This document shows, one piece after another, positions 35,655 to 47,000 of a stretch of 64,000 nt of DNA. The translations under genes were made by a program, and so were the position numbers. The stretch's first letter is position 1, and each line of letters opens with the position of its first letter. The notes beneath the pieces were generated by a model. The model ran no database searches. It was given only the letters and a program-made list of their open reading frames with translations, and was not told the origin of the DNA. Location: contig NC_079202.1 of assembly GCF_026745355.1 (NCBI RefSeq), forward strand, positions 59,278,622 to 59,342,621. Reading direction: 5' to 3'. The DNA is from Beta vulgaris subsp. vulgaris. Its lineage: Eukaryota; Streptophyta; Magnoliopsida; Caryophyllales; Amaranthaceae.

Positions 35655-35735
35655 ATGGTGGTTTACCGAAGTCCCTCTCAATCGAGATTATCTCCCGCGT
35701 CTTCCATGAAACCTCACTTGCGATCTTCGCCGAGA
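35655..35735 (+). other. Possible orphan first coding exon
   Basis: An ATG opens 27 codons (MVVYRSPSQSRLSPASSMK ...) rich in Ser, Pro and Arg. The frame ends in phase 0 at AGA|gttagt, a plausible donor, and is followed by T-rich intron-like sequence. The look is that of a real plant first exon, but I found no second exon before the PUB pseudogene. It may be a truncated duplicate of a gene outside the array. Function is unknown. Confidence 0.3.
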
Positions 35736-36957
35736 GTTAGTTTCTCTCTCTTCCGTAACTTTGTTGCGGTCGTGCATTTTAATTGATAAAAACTCTCGTT
35801 AATTTTGCACCTTCCAATCTTATATAGTTCATCTAGGTTAATTTTATTATTATTTCGATGTTTTGCGGATTACGAATTGGTAATTGAGATTGATTGGAAA
35901 TAATGCATTATATAACTTGTGTGTTCCCCTAAAATTATCATTATCTTTGTTAGTTTAGTATATTGAAATTGATGTTATCTTCAAGTTAGCTTAAGTTGAT
36001 GGATTACTTCAGTTCTATGGTGCAGAAAGTTTATACTGTATTTTTGGATAGTTGAGTGAAAACATGATTAGGTTATTTTTAGCACTTTTTGGAGTAAGAC
36101 ATTTGAAGTGAAGTTGGTGAATACGCTGTTCCAAATTTATACATAAAACACTAAAAATGAATAATTTGGTTCAAGTGAAGAGGACTAGGGTTACCGACTT
36201 ACGGTTACAGCAAATCAGCAATAATCATCTTCAACAAACTCCATGTTCATATATTGTTCCATGAGTTGGTTTTGATTAGGACACTTTTTTTTGTTGATTG
36301 GATTTGTTTACGTGCGTGTTTCGTGGCTTGTTTAGGTGAAACACGTTTGATGCAATGAATGACAGTTTTGACTGAATAAGATAGTTAATCTTCAATGAAA
36401 CTTTTACATTTTACAGCTCCAATCCCTATTTTGCATGATGCATCATTGAATTTCTTTTTCCATTTTTACCTACGATCTTTAGCTGGGATGAATTATGATG
36501 GTGTTATTTAATATTAAGGTACTTGGACCGGGATATTATAAAATTCCTTGGACTTGTGTTACTTGGTCAAATAACTTGCTTATTTTCTCTTATGACTGTT
36601 CTTCCTGTTCTTATTTTATGTCATCTAGATGTTGACAGAATAGAGTTTTTGACTAAGGATATTTTATCATGCTTATCTTGATCTTAAGGAACTTTAGGGA
36701 GTATACGGGACACCAATGTTACTCAAACTCTTCATATTACCTCAAGTAGCCGTTTTGGTCCTCGACACCACGCCATGGATATAATACTCCGAGACTACAT
36801 TTTGGGCCAAATATGTGAAAATTTTCATAAAATAGACCAGTTTGAATGTTTGAGACCAAAATATTAGCTTCATTTATTCATTCTTTTGTGTAATTTATGA
36901 CTGTCCTACAGGATTCTGCCTGTCATTTTTTGTTGTTCCGTATCCATTCAGCTTATA

Positions 36958-37048
36958 CTTCCTCCGTTCCATAATAAGTGAAACACTTCTCTCTTTTATG
37001 TGAGAGCTTTTTTAGAGAAGTGTTTCACTTGTTATGCAACGGAGGAAG
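36958..37048. mobile_element. Short Stowaway MITE, 91 bp
   Basis: CTTCCTCCGTTCCATAATAA and its reverse complement bound 91 bp, with TA on both sides (36956-36957, 37049-37050). The inner part 'gtgaaacacttctct' is also mirrored, so the unit is nearly one long palindrome. It lies in the relic intron 7 of the broken PUB copy. Confidence 0.85.
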
Positions 37049-37104
37049 TATATTTTTGAAGCATTAACTTGTTCCGTATCTCAGTTATCTTTTTTTTTTT
37101 CCAG

Positions 37105-37339
37105 GTGGATATTTTAAGCAAGATGCGGCATCCAAACCTAGTAACTCTAATTGGTGTCACCATGAATATTGGGCTCTCATTTATGAGTATTTGCCTTGAG
37201 GACCAATTATAGAGCACTCATCCACTAGCCAGGCAGCTATGCTCCGTCCTCGTCTTCCCCATTCAAGCCAACCTAGCACTGAGCAGCAATATTCATGGTA
37301 ATTTACTTTAAAGCTGCAAATATACTACTAGATGACAAA
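37105..37339 (+). pseudogene. Relic exon 8 of a sixth PUB copy
   Basis: After an intact acceptor (ttttccag) the sequence reads like PUB exon 8: gtggatattttaagcaagat, gcggcatccaaacctagtaa, tatgagtatttgcct. Several deletions, frame breaks and stops follow, and the relic ends with an 'atactactagatgacaaag' match to the catalytic-loop region. Upstream sequence around 36905-36950 matches intron 7 of PUB-c. The rest of the gene is gone. Confidence 0.88.
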
Positions 37340-37734
37340 GAAGAAAGAGGCAAAGTCACATTATATTGATAATATGGAGCATTTGCATATTACTTCCTGT
37401 ATAGAGAGATGGAGTCGCTATCAATTGTTATGCATGTAAACTTGACCAATTCTTGAGTGACATAAAAAATAAAATAAGAGGCATAAATTCATTATAATAA
37501 TATCAGCTTTATTACATTTTTTAATAGAATATCATTGATATTTAATAACCTAGTCCTGTTACTTTGGCAGCTTGATCCTCTTTGAATTTCATTTTAGTTA
37601 CATAAACTAAAATTTTGTCTTCTATCTATATTGATCCTGTAATTATATTGTATTTTATAGAAAGTGGGAAAATGGGGAGAGGGAGGGCTGGAACTAGGAG
37701 ATGGTGATTAAAATTTAATTCAGACAGAGAAGGT
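37340..37734. other. Short spacer and upstream region of PUB-d
   Basis: AT-rich sequence between the relic exon 8 and the PUB-d ATG. It must contain the PUB-d promoter and leader, but no specific element can be assigned. Confidence 0.5.
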
Positions 37735-40700
37735 ATGGAGGAGAACAAGATATTTGTAGCAGTTGGGAAAGAGATTGAAGAAAGAAAATCAACTCTGAAA
37801 TGGGCTTTGAAGAAATCAAAAGGAGAGACTGTTTGTGTTATTTATGTTCATGTTCCTGCTCAAATTATCCACCTTCCAAGTAATTATAATGTCCATGGTG
37901 GTTTTACGACTGTTGTTTCATGCTTTCCTAGCTGTGCAAGAATCTTTTGACTGCGATTTGTTATACTCTAATGACCCTGATATGATGTTCTAACCATAGA
38001 TTTGTTAAAATTTTCTATTAATCCAACTTCATGTTTTCCCCTATCTGTCTCAATTGGTGTATAAGTATTAACTTTTGTCATATTACAGATGGTTTCAAAG
38101 CTCCTATAAGTTCAGTCCATGAAGTAGAAGTCAAAGCTTTTCAAGAATGGGAACGAAAAGAGGTTTATAAAATCCTAGATGATTGTCTTCAAATGTGTGC
38201 CAAATATCAGGTATAATTTCTTCGCCTTTTAGGTCTTACTAACATGAGTAGAACTCGAATTCTCTAGTTTAACATATTGTTATATTAGGTATGAATCCAA
38301 TTGTTGGAAAATATCAGATACAATATTATGGTGTTTTTGGGATGAACTCTTTGCCAATATTTTGGTGTTTAGTTTTTGTAATTTAAGTGTATATTTGAAG
38401 TTCTCCTTTTGGTAGGTCCGTGCTGATAAAATCTATGTCGAAAGAGAATCCATAACGGACGGAATTTTGGAAGTCATATCTCAGCTGGGGATACAGAAAT
38501 TGGTAATGGGTGGAGCAGCTAACAATAAATATTCAAGGTGTGCGTGCAGATTTTGCTGTACACTTTCACATTTTCTTTGTTCTGCATTGATTTCGTACTT
38601 TCTAAGCAGTCCACTGTGAGAAAATGTTAGTATGACTTATGTGCTCAGATTTCTCGTTTGCTACCTTGACATTACAGGAGAATGACAAAACCCACATCAA
38701 AAAAGGCTAATTATGTGCTCAAATGTGCTCCTGATTTCTGTCATATCTCGTTCATATGCAAGAATCAACTAATCTGTATGAGGTATGTATACTGCTCATA
38801 TTCTTAGCTTTAAAGTTGTATCTGCTCGTCATCTTAAGTGCTTGGTTTTATTACTCTATAGAAAGGTGCTATCCTGTGACGAAGCTCAAAAGTTGTTTGA
38901 ATGGTCTATTCGTGTGGTTTCTGTGTATTTGCTTGTATCTCAGAGGTTGCTCATGGATTAGTAGAAAATACATACTATTGTCATTTGATTAATGATGCAG
39001 AGAAACCATGAGATAAATTACTTCCTTAAAGGCTTTATGGGAAAATATAGGTTTTCTGGGATTAAAACTTTCAGCAGAATGTCTTGTCATCTTATTTGTG
39101 GTGTTGTTTCTATTGATTGTGTCATGTTTGTTGAATTCATGACCATTATAAGGACAAGAAGTCTTACATAGGATCATTTACTGTGAGATATTACAAGCTG
39201 CTCCTAAGATAGTAAGAAGGCATCCCCAAACTAGGAAAAGTCACCCTGATTCGCACAATAAGTGGTTGTTAGACCATCTCATACGAAACATTGCCTACTA
39301 TAGGTGTTAGCACTAGTTCTTATGATTATTATGGATGCTAATTTCTGCACCATAATAGGGAAGGCATGAAGCAACTGAACCAACATATTGAAGAAAACCA
39401 GTTGAACAGACTCAGTTACTCAGAATCATCAGTCTATTCAGAGTCAGCTGAACCAAGTGGTAGCTCATCACCAATGACTGAAAGCATTTGTCTTGAATTA
39501 TCACCTGCTAGTACACAGGTAGGCATTTATCCTCTGTAATCTGTGAGTCCCAAATAATAGTATTTAGAGAAATTAGTTAAAAACTTCAAATAAATGTAAG
39601 ATAGGCTTATTTCTCAAACACATTATCTGTTCCGAGTTCAAATTACTAGCATGAGTTATCAACTGGTTAAAGCCTAATCTTTTGGGGAGTAGGGGAATCT
39701 TAGCAAAATATATGTTCGTCTAAGAATTTAAAGAGCCCATGATGCAGCCTCCTGAAAGTCTGCCTCTCATTGAGCTACACCTCTGTGATTCACAGTCTGT
39801 TTGATAGCCGGTAATCAAATGGCCAATGGTAAATTAATTTGCATGTAATTTTGTAAAGGAAGTCTTATGTCAACACCCATGGTAATGTAACTCCATTTTC
39901 TTCACAAATTTCAATTACCACTCAATACGACATCTAACGTGGTAATGGATGGTAATAGAAGATTTTAACGTATCTGTGGCTAGACAAGCATTCCTATGGA
40001 CATTAAGTTGAGACTTTGCTCACAACCTTACTATTTATTACCATTACCACCATTCATTATCGCCTAAACAACAGGCCATTAAAGATTCTGTCTGAAGTTC
40101 TTTTAAAGCTCCTGAAGATTTAAAATTTTGGTTTAGCAGCAAAATCAAGATCTGTATGAACAACTTCAGCAAGCCTTGCAAGAGGCTGAAATATCAAAAC
40201 GAGAAGCTTTGGCAGAATTAGAGAGACGACAGAAAGCTGAGGTAAGTCCATGAAGCCAATTTACCAGCTAAAGTTTAAATCAGTTTGGAGAACGGTGAGA
40301 TTTTTTCTTTAAATAATTCATCATGAATATTGCCATATTTGTTTCTGACTATCAAATGTGTAGCTGAAAGCAGCTGAAGAAGAGCTAGCTCAAGTGACAA
40401 AGGAACTTAAAGGTACAACGTTTGAGCTACACGAGTTATCACAGACGATTTGGAAAGCAGCTGATAACATTTCATCATGTAGAAATATTGAGGAAAGCAT
40501 ATTAAAGAAGGGTCCTGAAGCAGAAATGGTCTTTATGGAGAAGTTGCCGAAGCACCAGATGGAGTCTTATGAATTGCAAATGGAGTGCGATAATGTTGTT
40601 GAATTAACTCGAGAGTTGAGGAAACAAATTGCACAGGAGTCGTCAAGCTCACACGTTCCTGACTTCTTCTGTGAGTTCACCCTGTTGGATCTCAAGAAAG

Positions 40701-42677
40701 CTACTAAGTGCTTTGATCCATCATTGAGAATTGGGAACGGAGACTATGGCAGTGTATATAAAGGTTTCCTATATAATACTGAAGTGGCAATAAAGAGATG
40801 CAACCCTAATAGCTTGCAGGGTGTTGTGGAGTTCAAACAAGAGGTACTAACTCCTAGAACTCTCTATTACTCGTCATACATCAGCCATACATTGTTAAAC
40901 AGTAAATTTAGGTTCTGAAGATTATCAACAGTAATTATTTCTCTGGTGTAGGAGATAGTATTATCAAATAATTTACTTTTTGTTGGATGGGCATATCTCA
41001 ATATGCTTGCATGGAGCTAAGAACATAAGTCTTTTTGAAAGAGGGGACTAGGGGAGGTACATAATCTTTGTGTCCTAGTTCACATAAGGTAAAGCGTCAA
41101 TAGATCATTGACATCCTGTCTTCTAAAATAGAAAGTATCTTCCTTGCTTTACGGATTAACATAATGGAAAACGTTTTCCAAAAATTAGATCTGGCCTAAG
41201 ATTTTTGTGACTCTCTTGCTGATTTTACAAGTTAGTATCTTGTTTTAAACGGATATGTTTCCTCTTGCATGAAACTTTTTTATCTTAGTAATCCTTTACT
41301 ATTGCATGTATAATTGTATATGTAGGAAGCACTGCAACAATAGGCCAATTAATTTTAACTTGAAAAGATAACAAATATTTAGTTAAATCCATTACAATTA
41401 GCAAAATTTAGTAATTCTTGACAGCAACACTACTGAATCAGCATAATTCAGCTTTGATCAATAAAAATGACTCTAATTCATAGATGGAAATGGAATTCCA
41501 TTTTTTCTATCTAAAAATATTCCAGTTTGGTAAAATTCAGTTGAGAAGAATAGGGCCTTAGTATATCAAGTAATGTTAAAGTGTGACTTTTCTGTGCTTA
41601 CACTAATTAGGTTGATGTTTTAAGCAAGCTGCGTCATCCAAACCTGGTGAATCTCATTGGTGCCTGCACAGATTCCTTCGGTCTCATTTACGAATATCTT
41701 CCCAATGGAAATCTCGAAGACCGACTTAGTTGCAAGGACAACAGTCCACCAATACCTTGGCAAACAAGAATTCGTATAGTCACCGAATTATGCTCAGTCC
41801 TGAACTTCCTCCATTCCATCCAACCTTATAGCATTATACATGGTGATTTAAGACCTAAAAATGTGCTTCTTGATGCCAATATTAGCTGCAAGCTCAGTGG
41901 ATTTGGTCTCTGTCATATAATCTCGAACAACAGGCAGACTGTTATAATTGAGCCAAAGTGCAGTTCCTCTTACATGGACCCTGAGTTTCTTTCAACAAAA
42001 CATCTTTCCCATAAATCTGATGTTTACTCTTATGGTATCATATTGTTGCGCTTATTAACTGGAAAACCTCCCATGAAAATAGTGGAGGAAGTTCAGCATG
42101 CTCTAGAGAATGATCATCTCCATAGCATATTGGATCCTTCTGCTGGTGACTGGCCGGTTGTACGAGCAAAGCAGCTGGCTTACATGGCTTTGAAGTGCTG
42201 TGATGTCGAAGGAAGAAACCGACCAGACCTTGGTTCAGAGGTATGGAGTGTGCTTAAACCAGTGATGAATCCAAGTGTACGCTCGTCTAGCCCTCTTCAG
42301 CTTATCAGTGAAGACCAAGTACCATCCTATTTCATTTGTCCCATTTTTCAGGTTTGTTTACTTTGGAAACATAATTAAAATTTTAAGATCTTCTGTCTTT
42401 TGTTTTCCCATGAACAATAATAGTCTTAGAACTTAGAAGTATAATTTACATTGTAGATATCGCATGACTTCTCTTGAATGTGTAGGAAATAATGTCGGAT
42501 CCACATTTTGCTGCGGATGGCTTTACATATGAAGCAGATGCTCTCAGAGGCTGGTTTGAGGGTGGCCATGATACTTCACCAATGACTAATCTTAAAATCG
42601 ATAACCATATCCTTACTCCTAATCGTGCTCTGCGTTCTGCAATTAAAGAATGGCTGGAACAGCAACAGCATCTGTAG
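37735..42677 (+). CDS. PUB33-like: PUB-d: USP / pseudokinase (GFG) / U-box protein
   Basis: The nine exons are 37735-37879, 38089-38210, 38416-38537, 38678-38782, 39359-39518, 40140-40241, 40364-40843, 41611-42351 and 42486-42677. All use GT-AG and give 722 residues, the shortest of the array because exons 5, 6 and 7 (Ser-rich linker and coiled coil) are reduced. The USP-like region is about 1-164 and the coiled coil about 220-340. The kinase domain (about 368-630) keeps GNGDYG at 376, VAIK Lys396 and HGD Asp491, but DFG has become GFG (Gly509) and the loop Lys is Arg493. The U-box (about 655-720) is intact. Loss of the DFG Asp, which binds magnesium, predicts weak or no kinase activity, while ubiquitin ligation should persist. 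It shares the CCAA|gtaatt exon 1 donor with PUB-a. Confidence 0.92.
39797..40078. mobile_element. Probable MITE in PUB-d intron 5
   Basis: The left end ctgtttgatagccggtaatc and the right end (reverse complement ggcctgttgtttaggcgata) are imperfect inverted repeats, with 'aatggtaa' repeated just inside both. Host duplication is unclear. Confidence 0.4.
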
Positions 42678-42765
42678 TTCATCTCATTCATCTCTATCCC
42701 CATACTATATGGAAGCTGCACATCTGATGTGTTTTCTGCAACTTGTGAATGGATCAAGTTTATTT

Positions 42766-42870
42766 AGAAAATTGTTCGGTGATGAACAAGGGAGAGGAAG
42801 AGGGTGGCGCCGCAACAAGTATAATTACCAAAATGTTCCACTCTCTCTTGTTCATCACCAAACAATTCTT
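42766..42870 (+). repeat. Long-stem hairpin in the PUB-d 3' region
   Basis: Arms 42766-42796 and 42841-42870 pair over about 28 bp (aattgttcggtgatgaacaa against ttgttcatcaccaaacaatt) with two non-Watson-Crick positions, one of them G:U. The loop is about 44 nt. The hairpin lies about 90 bp after the stop and is probably transcribed. Confidence 0.8.
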
Positions 42871-43518
42871 TAGGTGGACTTTCTCGAGTGAATTCCCCTA
42901 CGCCATTTTCTCCCTTTTCTCTTTGGCATTGCTTGATTTATTGTATAGTAATTGATGTAATATATGTATATTTTAGCTAAAAATTGTTTTGTACAGTGTA
43001 TATGGAAGACCTTTTAAACTTGATTTCATAGCTGAGTGTACCAATGTAATAGTATTAGTAATATGAACACAGAACGCTATTTTTAGGTGTAAGTGTCAAG
43101 AATTCAATGGTGAATCCTAAGATGCCGTGTGTATAGAGCTTTTTTCTTTTTTTTGGTTGATGAGTAAAAAAAGGAATATGCAATACATTAATAACTTGAC
43201 AAAATAGATTGACACAATCCATTCACGAAATTAATTAAAATTTTCAATAAAAAAAAGTCGTTAGCGATATATCATGATAAAATAATACTTCGTATTTACA
43301 AAGTTCAAACAATATATTTTATTAATATTTATAATCTTTAAAGAACTATAGTAAAGTCGCTGATAAAGAATTATTAAATCATCGATCAAATTTTTCAGTG
43401 ATGATATTGAACAATTAAAAATCAATCACCTTCAATTTAAAACGGTAATAACATCTAAAAAAAACCTCGATAATTTACATCACTACCAAAATAATTTTAA
43501 AACATGTACATTGGTATA

Positions 43519-43747
43519 CTCCCTCCGTCCTAATATTAGTTTACCCCTTTCTTTTGCACAGAGTTTTAGGAGAAATAATGTTGTGGGTCATAGAAAGAAA
43601 GAGAAACTATTATTTTATATTAAAGTTGAATGTATGTGTGATGAAAAGTTTGTGGTCCCATTCCAAAAATAGCAAAAAAGAAAGGGGTAAACTAATAATG
43701 GACACCCTTGAAAGGAATACGGATAAACTAATAGAGGACGGAGGGAG
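43519..43747. mobile_element. Stowaway MITE, 229 bp
   Basis: Termini CTCCCTCCGTCCTAATATTA / TAATAGAGGACGGAGGGAG are flanked by TA (43517-43518, 43748-43749). The open frame at 43554-43754 falls in it and is not a gene. Confidence 0.88.
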
Positions 43748-44083
43748 TATATAGCAATATAAGGTTGTTAACGCACGCATCGCGCACATATGGGACTAGT
43801 TATACCCTAATCAATGAGGCATTCAACATTTGGGCTTTGGCCAGGACTAAGCCAAGTTACTTAAGGCCTTACTTAAGGTTCTTAATTATAATCTCCTCCA
43901 ATAGTCTTATTTCAGTTGACCGAATAACAAAACAATAGGAAAAAGAAAAGCAACTGACTTGAAGATGTCAAGTCAACAGATTCTTTCCTGAAAACAATAT
44001 TATTTCCCTTATTATTAGTGTTTAATACTACATGTTCTACTATACACAAAACTTTGGGGTTTTGATCAAATTCTTCATTACAA

Positions 44084-47000
44084 ATGAGTGGTGAATTTCC
44101 TGAAACAAGCAAAAAAACCATGGATTTGATACTTGTTGAAGATGATTCTGGTAGTGATATTGAAAATGGAGTAAGAAAACTCATGGCCATAACCGCCATG
44201 AAAGAAGAGAAGTTGTACGTTGCACTGGGAAAGGAGGTCAAACTATATGAAACCCTTCTCTTTTGGGCTATTCAGAATTCTGGGTGCCACAAAATTTGCA
44301 TTCTTCATGTTCATCAACCTGAAAATTTCATCCCCATTTGTAATTTTCTACTTTTCCCTTTCATTTTAATTTATTTCTAGATATAAAAATTTTGTGGGTT
44401 TGGATTATATGGGTTGTGGATGATTTATTATGTCAAAATTGTAACTTTAGGTATTAATTACAATTTTTTTGTTCAAGTTTGATAAAAGATTTTATCTTTT
44501 TTTTTGTATAAAAATTGGATAAAAGATTTTTTTTTTTTTTGAATGATTATGTGACAAGGGTAATCAGAAAATCAATATTTGATAGTTATGGCTAAGACTT
44601 GGGAGTGAACTCTCAGTTCATATAGACTTGTGAATTTTGCTGGATTCATATGGAAATTAACAATAATAAGAAGAAGAGGAGTTTGTGTCGTGTAAAAGAC
44701 TGCCTACTTTTAAATTAAAATTAGGCAATGATATTAAAAGGAGAACTAGTATAATAATGAGTAGGTTAATTTTTTTCGGTGACTAGTTTAATCCATTCAG
44801 TTACTAGGTTTACTTTTATATTAAAAGTAGACCGTCTCTTTTAATAATTTGTGTAAGAAGAGAGTATCTAATAAGAATTGCTTCATTTAGCTTGTAAATT
44901 TCAGTTGCCATTTGTTAAATTATTTGTAATTTAGGGTTGTTACAGTTGCCGCTAAAAAGAGTTGGTCTTTTCATCTTTTGTGAAGTGAGTTGATCTTAAT
45001 TAGGATGTGTTATCTTCACCTAAAGTTAATCACCCTGATTTTCCCCTGATTTTACGCTATATTTACGCCTGATTGGACTTGATATTAGACCTGATCGGCC
45101 CTGAAATGTGTTTTTAAGGTGAAGAGAATGCATCATTAACTTATAAATGCAAGCTATGATCATGTAGAGTAGAGTTATAAATAATGTTTTAGTCCATCTT
45201 ACTATAGTTATAAACAATATAGCATTTTGCTGGTTAAAGGTACAGAGTGATGATTCATAGATAGATCTTAATCTCCCACTCCCCATTCTCGAGGTTATCT
45301 TCGTGTTTCGTAGAATGGTTTAACTTTTAATCGATTTTCGATGTGATCAATTATTCAGAGGTCATTTATGTTAAGTTACTATGTAATTCTTGTCATTGAT
45401 GCCTTATTTGTAGTGGGTGAAAAGTTCCATTGGAGCTCCTTGAAAGAGCAGCAAGTCAGTGCATACCGACGAATAGAGAGACAATTTATGCTTAATACTT
45501 TAGATGAGTATCTCCAAATTTGTCGCCAGTTTGGGGTAATCAATTACTAAATGATTCATTTGGTCTTTAATACTTCATCGCTTCCTCTAACAATCAGAGT
45601 CTAAAATAGATAGAGGTGGTTTTAGTAAATTTTTGGTTGGCTTTTCAGATTCAATTTTGTGTTTGTTTGGACTTATAGGTGCAGGCAGAGAAGCTTTATA
45701 TTGAGATGGACTCAATTGAGGGTGGTATCTTGCAGCTTATTGCAGACCACAATGTTGAAAAGCTTGTCATGGGTGCTGCACCAGATGACTGCTACCACAC
45801 GTATGAATCGAAGGATATTTAGGTTCTGTTTGTTTTGATGCTATTGTAATCTGGGTCTGTTTTACCGGTGAGGGAAAGAAATCTCATCATCAGTCCTGTT
45901 GATCTGGCTGATGCACATAAAGCCCTATTTTCTGTTATTATATATGCTGCAGTGCTGCTGGTCGGCCGGGGGGGGGGGGGGTGTTAATTGCATTTAGTTT
46001 CATGTTTAACCTTTGTTAAGTTCACTTCTCCTCGGATAGAGAATTCATATCAAAAACTTGAACATTGAGTTCTATAACATACCAAGACTCCGTGAGTATA
46101 TAAACTCTGACCCTCTGCTCTATAGTATCTGGTCAAACTCAAAATTGCTAGCAAAGAGAGACTGCTGATGCAGAATTGTTGATTATATTGCCTTAAAATC
46201 TGTAGGAAAATGGTGGAACCCATGTCAAAGAAAGCAGCTTATTTGCAGCTGCACGCACCTGATAAGTGTCACATCTGGTTTATCTGCAAGGGACATCTCA
46301 TCCATCAGAGGTATACATGACATTCAAATTTTAGAAACTTTATAGGTCTTATAGCTGCAAGCACTGCTTCATGATGTAGATGAGTAGAGTAACTGCAGTA
46401 TAGTATTGCTATCAATGTGTTTTTGAACTTCATTTAGGAGTTTGTTAATCGGTGACTCATTCGCAGTTTAAGCTTTTCGAGAATAATGCCTTCTTGAATT
46501 CTCCTTTTCTTGAGGATGGGAAAAAATAAGAAGCTTGTAGCAGCTTTTTTTTTCTTTCCTTTTTTTAGCCTGTCCCACATTAGTACTTTATTTACCCTGC
46601 AAAAAATGCTTGTGAATGGAGCCTTGGTTTTCTGTGTAATTATATTATAGGCCCCAATACCCATACAATTATCAAGTAAAGATCTTCCCTTGTCAGTAAT
46701 CTTATATCCCCTATGATTGATTTAAGTTGTCGAATGAACTTTCTTTGGTGTGTTCATTTAACTTATGGGATGCATACTGCTTAAAATTCTATAGGAGCTT
46801 AACATGAAGCTAGATTGGAGCTTCTTTGTTTTTTTCCCCAATCACTATTTTCTTTATTCTCTTGCTAATTTGTACCTTGAAATCATCATGGTTGGGGTAC
46901 TGATCTAAACCATTCGCTTTCTTCAGGAAGTCATGTAGTTTATCAATACATGCTCAAAATCAGAGGTCAGTTAACTCAAAATTTGTTTCTCTGATGGGTC

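Larger units (their letters stand above)
33627..37104. other. Displaced PUB-c 3' flank and intergenic DNA
   Basis: 33627-34020 is homologous to the 3' flank of PUB-b. Then come a truncated SINE piece (34162-34265), AT-rich sequence, a possible orphan first exon (35655-35735) and intron-like sequence leading into the exon 8 pseudogene. Around 36716-36850 lies a dispersed repeat shared with intron 4 of PUB-b and PUB-c. No complete gene is seen. Confidence 0.6.
42678..44083. other. Intergenic region between PUB-d and PUB-e
   Basis: The PUB-d 3' UTR comes first, with a strong hairpin at 42766-42870, followed by AT-rich DNA, a Stowaway MITE at 43519-43747, and the presumed promoter and leader of PUB-e. 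No further gene is supported. Confidence 0.6.

Noticed and set aside
41330..41565. Possible Tourist MITE in PUB-d intron 7
   Set aside because: The right end (gaagaatagggccttag) resembles the AACTG family but the left end is not identifiable.
43912..44241. 109-residue minus-strand ORF over the PUB-e start
   Set aside because: Antisense shadow of PUB-e exon 1.
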